64,000 nucleotides of DNA from CAIMUS01 sp046347625 (lineage in GTDB: Bacteria > Pseudomonadota > Gammaproteobacteria > Competibacterales > Competibacteraceae), in NCBI GenBank assembly GCA_046347625.1, contig JAXMFU010000002.1:620001-684000 (forward strand), read 5' to 3'. The notes under the pieces were generated by a model, which saw only the letters and a list, made by a program, of their open reading frames with translations, was not told the origin of the DNA and did no database searches. The translations under genes were made by a program, and so were the position numbers. This document shows, one piece after another, positions 20,367 to 29,223 of this stretch. Position 1 is the stretch's first letter. Every line of letters starts with the position of its first letter.

Positions 20367-20756
20367 GATTGTAATAGCAAAGATCTGAGTGATCCCGCCA
20401 ACCCGCAAGTCATCGTCAACGATTCCGGCGACCCGACCGGCGCCGGCAAAGCGTATGCTCCGGCCCTGTTCGTGGACGCCTGGCAGGATTCCGGTTTCTT
20501 CTATGTCGCCACCGACGACGCCCCACCGGATTTCAACCTGGCGGCCGGCCAGTTCGATCCTACCAGCGGCGTATTTCCCGAACTCGCCGCCTATTTCGGC
20601 GACCGCTTTCCCGATTTTCAGCACCATCTCCAGGCCACCGATCAAGGATTGGGCGGAACGTCGGGAATGCCTTTTAGCGATGCCACTAATCTCGGTGAAA
20701 GCCCCATCACCGCGCTGGATCAGACCACCAGAAATCAGTTATTCCAAATGATCTAA
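20367..20756 (+). pseudogene. Orphan C-terminal coding fragment, family not recognised
   Basis: An open frame of about 129 codons begins after a TAA at 20364 and reads through DPANPQVIVNDSGDPTGAG, FVDAWQDSGFFYVATDDAPP and AYFGDRFPDFQHHLQ to the stop at 20756. It has coding-like composition but no start codon or ribosome site near its beginning. It is probably the tail of a gene whose front was lost in the same rearrangement that cut the Hsp70-like gene. Internal GTG starts near 20469 cannot be excluded. Confidence 0.5.
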
Positions 20757-20786
20757 CCGCAACACAACAACCAGGGAGATGCCACA

Positions 20787-22334
20787 ATGGTAGGCAACGT
20801 GCTTGTCAAAGAACGGGTTTTGCAGGTGGTACAGGAATTCCTGACACTGACGAAAAAGCTCAATGAACCGCGCGCCGCCGAACGGATTCAAGCGCCGCTG
20901 GAACAATACCGACTCGGCCTCTTTCGCCTGGTCGTCATCGGCGAAATCAAAAAGGGCAAATCCTCCTTCATCAACGCCCTGCTGGGTGAAACGGACTTAC
21001 TGCCCGCCTACAGCGCTGTCGCCACCTCGACGGTGTATAAGGTCATGTACGGCCCAACCCGTAAATACACTGCCTTCTTTCAGCCCCTCAATCCAGAACG
21101 TCCCAAAGAAACTCCCGCTCTACTGGAAATAGACACGGATCGGGTCGCCAACTACGGTACCGAGGACGGCAACCCGGATAACAGGAAAGGCGTGGATTTC
21201 ATCGGCGTCGAAGCACCGAGTCCGCTGCTGAAAACCGGCCTGGTGATCGTCGATACGCCGGGACTGGGCGGACTGTTCCGAGAACACAGCTATATCACCT
21301 GGCGTTATGTGCCCAATGCCGACGCCGTCTTCTTCATCCTGGATTCGGTGGAAGCCGTCGCCGGCCAGGCGGAAATGGACGCGCTTGCCAAATTGCGCAG
21401 CATCACGCCACTGCTGTTTTTTGTTCAGACCAAGATCGATCTGATGGACAGTTCGCAATGGCAGCAGTGGCGGGACCGCAATCTCGACATTATCGCCCGG
21501 CAATTGCAGCTATCTCGCGACAAGCTGTTGTATTTCCCGGTCAGCGCCAAACTCAAGGAACTCGCCGACCGCCGGCAATCGCCCAAGGATTTGGAACGCA
21601 GCGGTTTTCCACCCTTGCTGCATTTCTTCCACGACCATCTGCTGAAAGCTAAAGAAACCCGTCTGGCACAGGTATTATTGGAAGCGATTACTGCTGAAAC
21701 AGCGGATATTCGCCGCCGCCTGAACGATGAACTCACCATCGTCACCACCGAAACACGGGAAGCTCTGGAAACGCTGGAATGCGAATTCAACGAGGCCAAA
21801 ACCCGTTTCGAGCAGTGGCGTATTCGGGAATATCAACCCACCGTCAACCGCTTTCAGGACAGCAGCAGCGACCTCAAGCGGGAAACCTACAACCAGTTAC
21901 AGAACCAGGCCGGTCCCTCGCCGCACGGTCCTGTCGTTGGTGCCCTCATTGCCCGCCTGCGGCAGCAGAGTTACAGCGCCGAGCAGATGAATCGGATGGC
22001 GGCGGAGAGGCAGTCCTTCTGCATCGACGGCTGTGCGCAATTGGTATACAGCATCCAGAACCATTACGACCAGGGCATGCAGAACCTGATTGCCGACAGG
22101 GCGCAGACCCTGGGTAAATCGTTCACCGGTCATGTCAGCGGCACGAAGGCACTGACCAAGGGACACTTCTCGGTGCCGATGGTGGAAAGCCTCAATATGC
22201 ATTTCAGCCACTTCGAGCGTGCCCGCACCGCGCTCTATGGCACGTCGGCGGGTGGTATGCTGGCAGGAGTGGTCGGCAGCCTCATCTTTCCGCCGGCCGG
22301 TGCGGCGTTTTTCCTGGCCTCGCTGCTCATTTAG
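20787..22334 (+). CDS. Dynamin-like GTPase, possibly shortened at the C-terminus
   Basis: The 515-aa protein has the dynamin-type GTPase motifs: G1 GEIKKGKSSFIN (near 51), a switch-I threonine in SAVATSTVYK, G3 DTPGLGG (near 155) and G4 TKIDLMD (near 215). A long helical stalk region (290-480) and a Gly/Ala-rich hydrophobic C-terminus (GMLAGVVGSLIFPPAGAAFF) follow. Bacterial dynamin-like proteins remodel or guard membranes. Family members usually continue well past the hydrophobic paddle, so the stop at ASLLI suggests truncation. AGGGAG lies about 10 bases before the ATG. The next gene starts 5 bases after the stop. Confidence 0.82.
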   Translation: MVGNVLVKERVLQVVQEFLTLTKKLNEPRAAERIQAPLEQYRLGLFRLVVIGEIKKGKSSFINALLGETDLLPAYSAVATSTVYKVMYGPTRKYTAFFQPLNPERPKETPALLEIDTDRVANYGTEDGNPDNRKGVDFIGVEAPSPLLKTGLVIVDTPGLGGLFREHSYITWRYVPNADAVFFILDSVEAVAGQAEMDALAKLRSITPLLFFVQTKIDLMDSSQWQQWRDRNLDIIARQLQLSRDKLLYFPVSAKLKELADRRQSPKDLERSGFPPLLHFFHDHLLKAKETRLAQVLLEAITAETADIRRRLNDELTIVTTETREALETLECEFNEAKTRFEQWRIREYQPTVNRFQDSSSDLKRETYNQLQNQAGPSPHGPVVGALIARLRQQSYSAEQMNRMAAERQSFCIDGCAQLVYSIQNHYDQGMQNLIADRAQTLGKSFTGHVSGTKALTKGHFSVPMVESLNMHFSHFERARTALYGTSAGGMLAGVVGSLIFPPAGAAFFLASLLI

Positions 22335-22908
22335 CTACGGTGCGGGGGGCTTTGGGGCCGGTAGTCCCGCCAATACCAGATCCTTTGCCAGTTCCGACGA
22401 GCGAAGTTTCAGCGGAAGCGGTGCAATGGTATCGCGTGGCTGCGGAGCAGGCGAAGGTGGAAGCTCAGTTTTATCTGGGTGAATTGTACAATAATGGTTG
22501 GGGTGTGTCGCAGGATGATGGGGAAGCGGTGCAGTGGTTTCGCAAAGCCGCTGAGCAGGGACATGCCGATGCTCAGAATATGCTGGGCCGGATGTGTCAG
22601 GAAGGCAAAGGTGTAACACAGAATGACGAGGAAGCAGTGCAGTATTATCGTAAAGCGGCTGAGCAGGGATGTGCTGACGCTCAGAATAATTTGGGTTGGA
22701 TGTATGGGAATGGTCGGGGTGTGCCGAAAGATCAGCGGGAAGCGAAGAAGTGGTATAAAAAGGCTGCTAAACAGGGACATGCACTTGCCCAACGCAATCT
22801 GCAATCGATGCCTCAGAAAAACCGGCATGTATCTCTTGCCAAAATTCGGGTCAGCCGTGGCAAGCGGTATTGTGGTAAGCTTCTTGAGATGGACGTTTTC
22901 ATTGATAA

Positions 22909-23626
22909 TAGACATTATCGGAAACTAAAAAATACGATATAATTCAAAAGATTTTCATATTGGAGATTGGTTTGATGATTTTAGATTATGAGAGTGTCAA
23001 ACACAAGCCAAAAACGTTCAGGGCAATGACGAGTTTAGATTGATCTGAATTCGAGGAATTGTGTAGTGTGTTCAGTGAAGTTTGGAACGAGCATACCCAC
23101 CAGCATGAAAAAGATCCCACCAAAGGTGGCCGGAATCCGATTTTGAAAACGATCCAGGATAGACTGTTTTTTATTCTGTCTTATCTCAAAGTTTACCCCA
23201 TCCAAGAAGTGTTGGCACATCTCTTTGGTATGAGTCAAGGGCAAGCGAATTTTTACCTTGATGAACTCAGCGCCGTGTTGCGAAAAACACTTACCGGTGT
23301 TAAGCGGTGTCGGATTGTTAAAGATATTTTTAGAAACACGACAGAAGGCTATGATGACCTGGTGATGGAGTTGGCCTGTGGTTTACATAACTTCCGTACT
23401 GAACATCGATTGTTATGTTATTAAAATTTGTTTTTACTTTGGACAAGCCTGAAGTGGTTAAAAAATTATTAAAGGAATAGATACAGAGTTATGTTCTAAT
23501 TGTTGTCCCTTTTAGAGGTGTTAGTGAGGTTAATTTTCTGTAATTGTCAGTAGTGCTTAAAGGTGTTTGAAGAGTATAAAAATGAACGAGATTTTTTATT
23601 GAGAATTAGGTTTCCGATAATGTCTA
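22909..23626 (+). mobile_element. Defective IS5-like (ISL2-type) insertion, 718 bp
   Basis: Perfect 17-bp terminal inverted repeats (TAGACATTATCGGAAAC at 22909-22925, its complement at 23610-23626) bound the element. ATAA occurs directly outside both ends (22905-22908 and 23627-23630). The inside is much more AT-rich than its surroundings. It holds an internally deleted transposase gene, so it could only move if a full-length relative acts in trans. Confidence 0.9.
22975..23424 (+). pseudogene. Internally deleted IS5-family transposase
   Basis: The frame opens at ATG 22975 with GGAG upstream (MILDYESVKHKPKTFRAMTS) and hits an in-frame TGA after SLD. It continues through an HTH_Tnp_4-like region (FILSYLKVYPIQEVLAHLFG, MSQGQANFYLDELSAVLR). 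It then jumps directly to the conserved family C-terminus (GVKRCRIVKDIFRNT, VMELACGLHNFR). The DDE catalytic core that normally lies between these parts is missing. One nonsense codon plus a core deletion make it non-functional. Confidence 0.85.
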
Positions 23627-23864
23627 ATAAATGTAGCGGGCATGTTGAGTGGAACAGCACGACTGAGTTCTCCGTCTCTGCAGGTGATCACACCGTATAT
23701 ATACAACACAATGGGATTGTAAGTAACCGATTAAAGATCGCTTTAAAAGAAAACAGAATACTTGATTTATATGTTGATTATCCTGAAGGGCTTTTCGGAA
23801 CTCTGTTTCGAACCTTTGTAAACTTTGACTCCGTTTCATTACGCCTACAAGTACTAAATTCTCT

Positions 23865-24782
23865 ATGACCGACTACGACAGCCCCTGGAAAGAAATCCTG
23901 GACGGCTATTTCGCCGAGTTCATGGCGTTCTTCTTTCCGGCTATCCACCGGGACATCGACTGGAGCCGGGGTTACGAAAGTCTGGACACGGAGTTGCAGC
24001 AGATCGTCCGTGATGCCGAGACCGGCCGCCGGCTGACCGACAAGTTAATGAAAGTCTGGCGGCGCAGCGGTGTCGAACAGGTGGTGATGGTGCATGTGGA
24101 TGTGCAGGGGGATCGCAAGACCGACTTTCCCCAGCGCATGTACATCTACCATTACCGATTCTTCGACCGCTACGGCGGTTCGGTAGTCAGCATCGCGGTA
24201 TTGACCGATGACGACCCCCGTTGGCGGCCCAGCGACTACAGCTATGAACGCTGGGGTTGCCGGTTGCGGCTGGAATTTCCGATGATCAAACTGCTGGATT
24301 ACGAGTCCCGTCGGGCGGAATTGGAAAGCAGCGGCAATCCGTTCGCGATAGTCGTGCTGGCCCACTTGTGCAGCCTGCGCGAACGGCACAACCCGGAAGG
24401 CCGGCTGCTCAGCAAGCTGGCGCTGATCCGGCGGTTGTATGAACGCGGCTACGAACGCCAGGCGATTCTGGACCTGTTCCGTTTCATCGACTGGGTACTG
24501 GAATTGCCGGAAGACCTGGAAATCCGTTTTCGGACCGAACTCAAACAGTTGCAGGAGGAACAGCGTATGCGCTACGTGACCAGTATTGAACGGCTGAGTC
24601 GAAATGAGGGCCTCCAGGAGGAGGCCGGCGTGTTATTAAAGCGTCTGCTCAACCGGCGCTTCGGCGAACTGCCCGAATGGGTGGACGAGCGAGTAGCGGG
24701 TGCCAGCCGGAAGCAATTGGAACAGTGGGTGGAGCAGGTGTTGGATGCCCAGCGGCTGGAGGATGTATTTGTCTTGCAATAA
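23865..24782 (+). CDS. Rpn/YhgA-like PD-(D/E)XK nuclease-family protein with C-terminal DUF4351-like part
   Basis: The 305-aa protein matches the Rpn family (recombination-promoting nuclease, formerly putative transposase). Residues 1-130 carry the nuclease-like core (DIDWSRGYESLDTELQQI, then VVMVHVDVQGDRKTDFPQRM in place of the E-x-Q motif). A helical middle follows, and residues 250-300 resemble DUF4351 (LLKRLLNRRFGELPEWV). The ATG overlaps the stop of the Sel1 gene as ATGA, so translation was coupled to that now broken gene. Such proteins occur in many copies in cyanobacteria and some gammaproteobacteria. Their cellular role is unclear. Confidence 0.82.
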   Translation: MTDYDSPWKEILDGYFAEFMAFFFPAIHRDIDWSRGYESLDTELQQIVRDAETGRRLTDKLMKVWRRSGVEQVVMVHVDVQGDRKTDFPQRMYIYHYRFFDRYGGSVVSIAVLTDDDPRWRPSDYSYERWGCRLRLEFPMIKLLDYESRRAELESSGNPFAIVVLAHLCSLRERHNPEGRLLSKLALIRRLYERGYERQAILDLFRFIDWVLELPEDLEIRFRTELKQLQEEQRMRYVTSIERLSRNEGLQEEAGVLLKRLLNRRFGELPEWVDERVAGASRKQLEQWVEQVLDAQRLEDVFVLQ

Positions 24783-24804
24783 CTTGGTGTCTGGCGGAAA
24801 ACCC

Positions 24805-24939
24805 GTAGGTCGGGCACAGGACGTGCCTGACAGCCCGCACCATGACCGCAACGGTTACCCGATTTGCAACGTTTGTCGGGCACATCCTGTGCCCGACCGA
24901 CAAAGACTTGATGGGCACGCTCCACTTTGCCCATCCTAC
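24805..24939. repeat. REP cluster: two REP-B palindromes and one related hairpin
   Basis: GTAGGTCGGGCACAGGACGTGCCTGAC (24805-24831, first 20 bases GTAGGTCGGGCACAGGACGT) and an inverted REP-B at 24875-24899 face each other about 45 bases apart, a BIME-like arrangement. A third hairpin, ATGGGCACGC...TTGCCCATCCTAC, lies at 24911-24939. The block occupies the gap between the converging Rpn and rdgB genes. Confidence 0.75.
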
Positions 24940-24951
24940 TCCTGGTAGGTA

Positions 24952-25551
24952 TCAAAACTCGTACCGTTCCAGCCGCCGCCGCAACACCGCCAGTGCCTGT
25001 CCCCGATGGCTCAGCCGGTTCTTGATCGTCGGCTCCAGTTCCGCCGCGGTCTTTCCCTCGGATGGCACCAGGAACACCGGATCGTAGCCGAATCCACCCG
25101 CACCGGTCGGCGTCCGGGTGATAACCCCCTCCCAAATCCCTTCGCAGATCAACGGCATGGGATCCTCGGCATGACGCAAATACACCAACGCACAGTAAAA
25201 CCGAGCGCTGCGTTGCGCTTCCGGCACGGGCTGTAGCTCGTACAGCAGTTTCTCCACATTAGCCCGATCATCGGCCCCGATACCGGCATAGCGGGCCGAA
25301 TAAATCCCCGGCGCACCGTGCAACGCATCCACCACCAGCCCGGAATCATCGGCTATCGCCGGTCGCCCGCTGTGCAGTGCCGCATTGCGGGCCTTGAGCA
25401 AAGCATTTTCCACGAAGCTCAGGCCGGTCTCTTCGATCTCCGGTACGGTAAATGCCGATTGCGGCAGGATTTCCACGTCCAGCGCCGTCAGCAGCGCTTG
25501 CAGTTCCCGTACCTTGCCGGGATTGCCGGTAGCCAGAACAATACTTTTCAC
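24952..25551 (-). CDS. rdgB: dITP/XTP pyrophosphatase (RdgB/HAM1 family)
   Basis: This house-cleaning enzyme hydrolyses non-canonical purine NTPs (dITP, XTP) to monophosphates. The 199-aa protein begins with the family motif VLATGNPGKVRELQ and contains SFVENALLKARNA, IADDSGLVVDAL, PGIYSARYAG and GFGYDPVF, all diagnostic. It follows rph by 13 bases on the same strand and probably shares its promoter. Confidence 0.96.
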   Translation of the reverse strand: MKSIVLATGNPGKVRELQALLTALDVEILPQSAFTVPEIEETGLSFVENALLKARNAALHSGRPAIADDSGLVVDALHGAPGIYSARYAGIGADDRANVEKLLYELQPVPEAQRSARFYCALVYLRHAEDPMPLICEGIWEGVITRTPTGAGGFGYDPVFLVPSEGKTAAELEPTIKNRLSHRGQALAVLRRRLERYEF

Positions 25552-25564
25552 CGCCCTCCCCCGC

Positions 25565-26284
25565 TCAACCTAAACCTAAGACTTCCCGCTGTTTCTTCAA
25601 TATCTGCTCGATACCGACCCGACTCAAGGCCAGCATGGCCAGCAGTTCTTCCTGATGGAAAGCATGACCTTCGGCCGTACCCTGCAATTCGACAAAGGCA
25701 CCGGCGTCGTTCATCACCACATTCATATCGGTCTCGGCCTCGGAGTCTTCGGCATAATCCAGATCCAAAATCGGTATTCCCCGGTAGATACCGACGGAAA
25801 CCGAGGCCACCTGACCATAAAGCGGGTTTTTGCGGATCACGCCCTTGCTGGCGAGATGACGCACGGCATCGGCCAGCGCGACGAACCCACCGCTGATGGC
25901 CGCCGTCCGGGTGCTGCCGTCGGCCTGGATAACATCACAATCGATGGTAATGGTGCGCTCTCCCAGGGCTTCCAAGTCGATCACCGCCCGCAGAGCACGC
26001 CCGATCAGCCGCTGGATTTCCATGGTACGGCCATCCTGACGACCGCGCGCCGCCTCGCGCTGCATCCGGGTATGAGTGGAACGTGGCAACATGCCGTATT
26101 CCGCCGTCACCCAACCCTTTCCTTTCCCCTTGAGAAAAGGCGGTACCCGGTCTTCGACGCTGGCGGTGCAGATCACCCGGGTGGTACCGAATTCCACCAG
26201 CACCGAACCTTCGGCATGCTGGATAAAGTTGCGGCTCATCCGCACCGGGCGCATTTCATCGGCGGCTCTGGTACTGGGACGCAT
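25565..26284 (-). CDS. rph: Ribonuclease PH
   Basis: This phosphorolytic 3' exonuclease trims tRNA precursors and rRNA. The 239-aa protein shows RPSTRAADEMRPV at the N-terminus, GSVLVEFGTTRVICTASVED, RTMEIQRLIGRALRAVID and the phosphate-binding region CDVIQADGSTRTAAISGG. Its length is normal. It is divergent from yicC, an order also found in E. coli. No frameshift is seen. Confidence 0.97.
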   Translation of the reverse strand: MRPSTRAADEMRPVRMSRNFIQHAEGSVLVEFGTTRVICTASVEDRVPPFLKGKGKGWVTAEYGMLPRSTHTRMQREAARGRQDGRTMEIQRLIGRALRAVIDLEALGERTITIDCDVIQADGSTRTAAISGGFVALADAVRHLASKGVIRKNPLYGQVASVSVGIYRGIPILDLDYAEDSEAETDMNVVMNDAGAFVELQGTAEGHAFHQEELLAMLALSRVGIEQILKKQREVLGLG

Positions 26285-26403
26285 GCTGGACTCCTCAATG
26301 GTTCATTGAACCGGGAGTATAACAAATGCACTCCTCCCGGTTGGCATTGCACCAACTCTGCTTAAGGGGTAAGGTGAGTAGTATTGTTACCGCGAAAACC
26401 CCC

Positions 26404-26532
26404 GTAGGTCGGGTTAGACGCGCCCGCTACCCAGCCGGCCACTGGCAAAGATATGACGGGCGCGTCGTAACCCGACATCGAGACCGATTTTCATCCCTGA
26501 GAGTGTTTCTTTCCGAGAAGCATGGTCAGTTA
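26404..26532. repeat. REP-A repeat, copy 3 (about 130 bp)
   Basis: GTAGGTCGGGTTAGACGCGC and GGGCGCGTCGTAACCCGACA form the palindrome, followed by a tail (GAGACCGATTTTCATC to GAGAAGCATGGTCAGTT) that aligns with the tail at 979-1032. It sits in the divergent rph/yicC intergenic space, close to the yicC start, where it could affect expression. Confidence 0.7.
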
Positions 26533-26557
26533 AGCCGACAACGGTAGAGGATTTGCA

Positions 26558-27424
26558 ATGCTCCGCAGCATGACCGCTTTCGCTCATAGCGAGCAGCTTA
26601 ACGAGGACTGGACGATTATCTGGGAACTGCGTTCCGTCAATCATCGTTATCTGGATCTCGCCGTGCGTTTGCCCGAGACCTTGCGTGCCTTGGAAGCGGG
26701 TGTGCGCGAACGGATTGGCAATACCCTTAGCCGGGGCAAGGTGGAAGCCAATCTTAAATTGCAATCCGCCGCCGGTAATGCGGTGACGGTTTCGCTGAAT
26801 CGACCGCTGGCAATCGGTTTGCTCAACGTGGCGGCGGAACTGGAAACATTGATGGGGCCGGGCACCGGCTTGCGCCTGGGTGAGTTATTTCGCTGGCCCG
26901 GCGTGGTGAGTGAGCTGGAGCCTGCCCTGGAAATCCTTCAGCAGGCCGTATTGTCCTGCCTGGACGGCGCCCTGGCGGAACTGGTGGCCGCCCGCGAACG
27001 GGAGGGCGAGCGCATCGGCGGAATGCTTCTGCACCGTTGTGAAGCCATGCGGACCCAGCTTCAGAAAATCCGCGTCTGGCGTCCCGACGTGCTGGCCCGC
27101 CAGCGGGAAAAATTACTCTCCCGGCTGGCGGAATTGCCGGTCGAGCCGGACCATCACCGCCTGGAACAGGAACTGGTACTTATCGCCCAACGCCTGGACG
27201 TAGAAGAAGAATTAGACCGCCTGGAGGCCCATCTGGATGAAATCGTCGATGTCTTGCGCCGGCCCGAAGCGGTCGGGCGCCGGCTGGATTTTCTAATGCA
27301 GGAATTGAATCGTGAGGCCAATACGCTGGCTTCCAAATCCGCCGATACCGAGACTACCCGCGCCGCGGTGGAACTGAAAGTGCTCATCGAGCAAATGCGC
27401 GAGCAGGTGCAGAATATCGAATAG
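26558..27424 (+). CDS. yicC: YicC-family endoribonuclease
   Basis: The 288-aa protein begins MLRSMTAFAHSEQ and has the YicC-N pattern ELRSVNHRYLDLAVRLPE. The C-terminal DUF1732 motif (RRLDFLMQELNREANTLASKS, first 20 given as RRLDFLMQELNREANTLASK) runs to the end. YicC proteins are endoribonucleases; in E. coli YicC promotes decay of the small RNA RyhB. The gene faces away from rph. The integrated element begins directly downstream. Confidence 0.95.
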   Translation: MLRSMTAFAHSEQLNEDWTIIWELRSVNHRYLDLAVRLPETLRALEAGVRERIGNTLSRGKVEANLKLQSAAGNAVTVSLNRPLAIGLLNVAAELETLMGPGTGLRLGELFRWPGVVSELEPALEILQQAVLSCLDGALAELVAAREREGERIGGMLLHRCEAMRTQLQKIRVWRPDVLARQREKLLSRLAELPVEPDHHRLEQELVLIAQRLDVEEELDRLEAHLDEIVDVLRRPEAVGRRLDFLMQELNREANTLASKSADTETTRAAVELKVLIEQMREQVQNIE

Positions 27425-27542
27425 AATTTCAGCCCGTTTCGTGCCGTTCCATGGCATCCATCAAGCCGTTCTAAGCTAAGGGAAAATTAAAAATTATCAT
27501 TTCATAACGCTTCACGCCGCCCCGCTACATCACGTATAATCT

Positions 27543-27560
27543 GCGTAGCTAACCACGTAG
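27543..27560. other. Possible left attachment-site sequence (weak)
   Basis: GCGTAGCTAACCACGTAG lies between yicC and the integrase start. A similar 18-mer, GCGTAGCTAATTGCGTAG, occurs at 48199-48216 just before pyrE, with the same spacing and three differing bases. If these are attL and attR, the island is about 20.7 kb. The match is imperfect and neither site is in a tRNA gene, so this is only a candidate. Confidence 0.2.
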
Positions 27561-27584
27561 TCTGAATGTAGCCGAGGGCGTGTC

Positions 27585-28814
27585 ATGGGTAAACTCACTG
27601 ATGTACAGCTTAGAACCTGGATCAAGGCGGGGAAGCCCATTGCCAAGGCGGACGGCAGCGGACTGACGTTTACCCTATCGTCGAAAGGTACGGCGGCATG
27701 GGTGCTGCGCTATTACTTTGCCGGCAAGCCCCGCGAACTCACCTTGGGTCGATACCCTGAACTTTCGCTGGCAGAGGCCCGCCGTCTGGCGGCCGAGAAG
27801 CGGGCGGAAATCCAACGGGGCATCGATGTTGCCACGGAGAAGCAGAGAGCCAAGCTCAATCAGGCGACCGCCTTAACAGTCCGCTCCCTGGCGAATGAGT
27901 GGTTTCAACGTGAAATTGTCGAGCGGGTGAAGTACCCGCAAATCATTCGGCGCACGCTCGACCGCCATATCCTTCCGCATATCGGCGCCCTACCGGTTGA
28001 AGAAGTACGCCCGGCGCATATCGACCGGGCCTTGCAGGCCATCGTCGCTGATGGCGCTCCCACCGTGGCAAACGACGCCTTACGGCATATCCGGCGTATG
28101 TTCCACTTTGCTCGGAAACGGCATTGGATAGAGTCCAACCCGGCTGCTGATTTCGAGGCTGCCGACGCTGGCGGACAGGAACAGCCACGGGAGCGGTTTC
28201 TATCACGCGCCGAAATGGTTGCTCTCTTTGCGGCGATCCGCGATACCCCTAATTTTGGCCGCGAGAATGCGCTTGCGATAAAGCTCCTGCTTGCCTTGTG
28301 TGTCCGCAAAATGGAGTTACTGGCAGCCCGTTGGGAAGAATTTGACCTGGATGCTGGCGTATGGGAATTGCCTGGCGAGCGCACCAAGACGGGTAAGACT
28401 ATTCGCATCCCGCTGGTTCCCCAGGTTATCGAGTGGCTAAAGGAATTGCGCGTTTTCGCTTGCGGCAGTCCTTACCTCTTCCCGGCCCGCAGGATTATCG
28501 CCGGACGTTTCCCCCATGTATCGCCCGATACGCTTAACGCGGCGCTCAAGCGGCTGAATCTGGCAGGCATTGTTCATTTTGTCGTGCACGATCTCAGACG
28601 GACCGCCCGAACCCATCTTGCCGAGCTTGGCGTTTCCCCTGAAGTAGCGGAAAGGGCGCTCAACCACCAGATTAAAGGAGTTGAGGGGCGCTACAACCGA
28701 CATGACTATTTTCAGGAACGGCGGACGGCGCTGGTATTGTGGGCCAGCTTTATCCAGACCTGTGAGGCTGCGCAGGACTGGAATGTGGTAGCGCTGAAGC
28801 CGGCAGTAGCTTGA
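27585..28814 (+). CDS. P4-type tyrosine integrase
   Basis: The 409-aa protein has the DUF4102 N-terminal domain (KLTDVQLRTWIKAGKPIAKA, LTLGRYPELSLAEARR), a SAM-like core-binding domain and the catalytic domain. The active-site set is present: Arg in LCVRKMELLAARW, HxxR in VHDLRRTART, His in ERALNHQ and Tyr in YNRHDY. It is the first gene of the island and points into it, as P4-type integrases do. The start follows a GAGG-containing leader. Confidence 0.95.
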   Translation: MGKLTDVQLRTWIKAGKPIAKADGSGLTFTLSSKGTAAWVLRYYFAGKPRELTLGRYPELSLAEARRLAAEKRAEIQRGIDVATEKQRAKLNQATALTVRSLANEWFQREIVERVKYPQIIRRTLDRHILPHIGALPVEEVRPAHIDRALQAIVADGAPTVANDALRHIRRMFHFARKRHWIESNPAADFEAADAGGQEQPRERFLSRAEMVALFAAIRDTPNFGRENALAIKLLLALCVRKMELLAARWEEFDLDAGVWELPGERTKTGKTIRIPLVPQVIEWLKELRVFACGSPYLFPARRIIAGRFPHVSPDTLNAALKRLNLAGIVHFVVHDLRRTARTHLAELGVSPEVAERALNHQIKGVEGRYNRHDYFQERRTALVLWASFIQTCEAAQDWNVVALKPAVA

Positions 28815-28888
28815 ATTTCGCCCCGGCTGGATGCTGAGAACATCCAGGCCGGGACTCCCCACGATGTACCTGAGTACGAGGTAACACC

Positions 28889-29053
28889 ATGAGTATTGCA
28901 ATTATCCTTCTTTTGGCCGCTGCCGGCAGCTACGCCGGATTGACCTGGCTGGAATCTCGCCGCCTGCTGTACCAAGTGCACCGGATGTATCACCGGCCCA
29001 TGGCCAGCGATACTAAGCCGGTGCCCATGGCCACCAGGAAGACAGCGCCATGA
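28889..29053 (+). CDS. Small predicted membrane protein (54 aa), unknown function
   Basis: ATG 28889 follows GAGGTAACACC. The product (MSIAIILLLAAAGSYAGLTW and on) has one N-terminal hydrophobic helix and a basic tail ending TRKTAP. Its stop overlaps the next start (ATGA at 29050-29053). The good ribosome site and the overlap argue for a real gene. No family was recognised. Confidence 0.6.
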   Translation: MSIAIILLLAAAGSYAGLTWLESRRLLYQVHRMYHRPMASDTKPVPMATRKTAP

Positions 29054-29223
29054 GAAAAGCTGAAGTAGCCAGTCTGGATGACCGCTGCCAGGCGGCGGAG
29101 GAACGCGCCAGGATGTGGCGGGTTGTCGAACTCGCCTGTAAGCTTCAGCAATTGATGCCACGCCAGAGGCAGGTCATTTACGACCTCATTGACGAAATAG
29201 AATGCGGCATCGGCACCAGGTAA
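29050..29223 (+). CDS. Small soluble protein (57 aa), unknown function
   Basis: The product begins MRKAEVASLDDRCQAAEERA and is mostly helical and charged, ending DEIECGIGTR. It is translationally coupled to the preceding small membrane protein by an ATGA overlap. No family was recognised. It lies in the integrase-proximal cargo of the island. Confidence 0.6.
   Translation: MRKAEVASLDDRCQAAEERARMWRVVELACKLQQLMPRQRQVIYDLIDEIECGIGTR

Larger units (their letters stand above)
22340..23868 (+). pseudogene. Sel1-repeat protein gene split by a 718-bp IS; ancestral product 268 aa
   Basis: The 5' part (22340-22908, GTG start) encodes about four Sel1 repeats (AAEQGHADAQNMLGRMCQEG and similar), then KIRVSRGKRYCGKLLEMDVFID. 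The 3' part (23631-23868) continues KCSGHVEWNSTTEFSVSAGD and HTVYIQHNGIVSNRLKIAL, a small beta-rich domain seen on other bacterial proteins. Removing 22909-23626 and one ATAA copy leaves 807 bases, a continuous 269-codon frame. Sel1 proteins are scaffolds in signalling. As it stands, translation enters the IS and ends at 22942. The restored stop overlaps the next start (ATGA at 23865), implying an operon with the Rpn gene. The N-terminus (MRGALGPVVPPIPDPLP) looks atypical, so the front may also be damaged. Confidence 0.85.

Noticed and set aside
22909..22942. Reading the Sel1 protein as naturally ending DNRHYRKLKNTI
   Set aside because: These last residues come from the IS terminal repeat; the true continuation lies beyond 23630.
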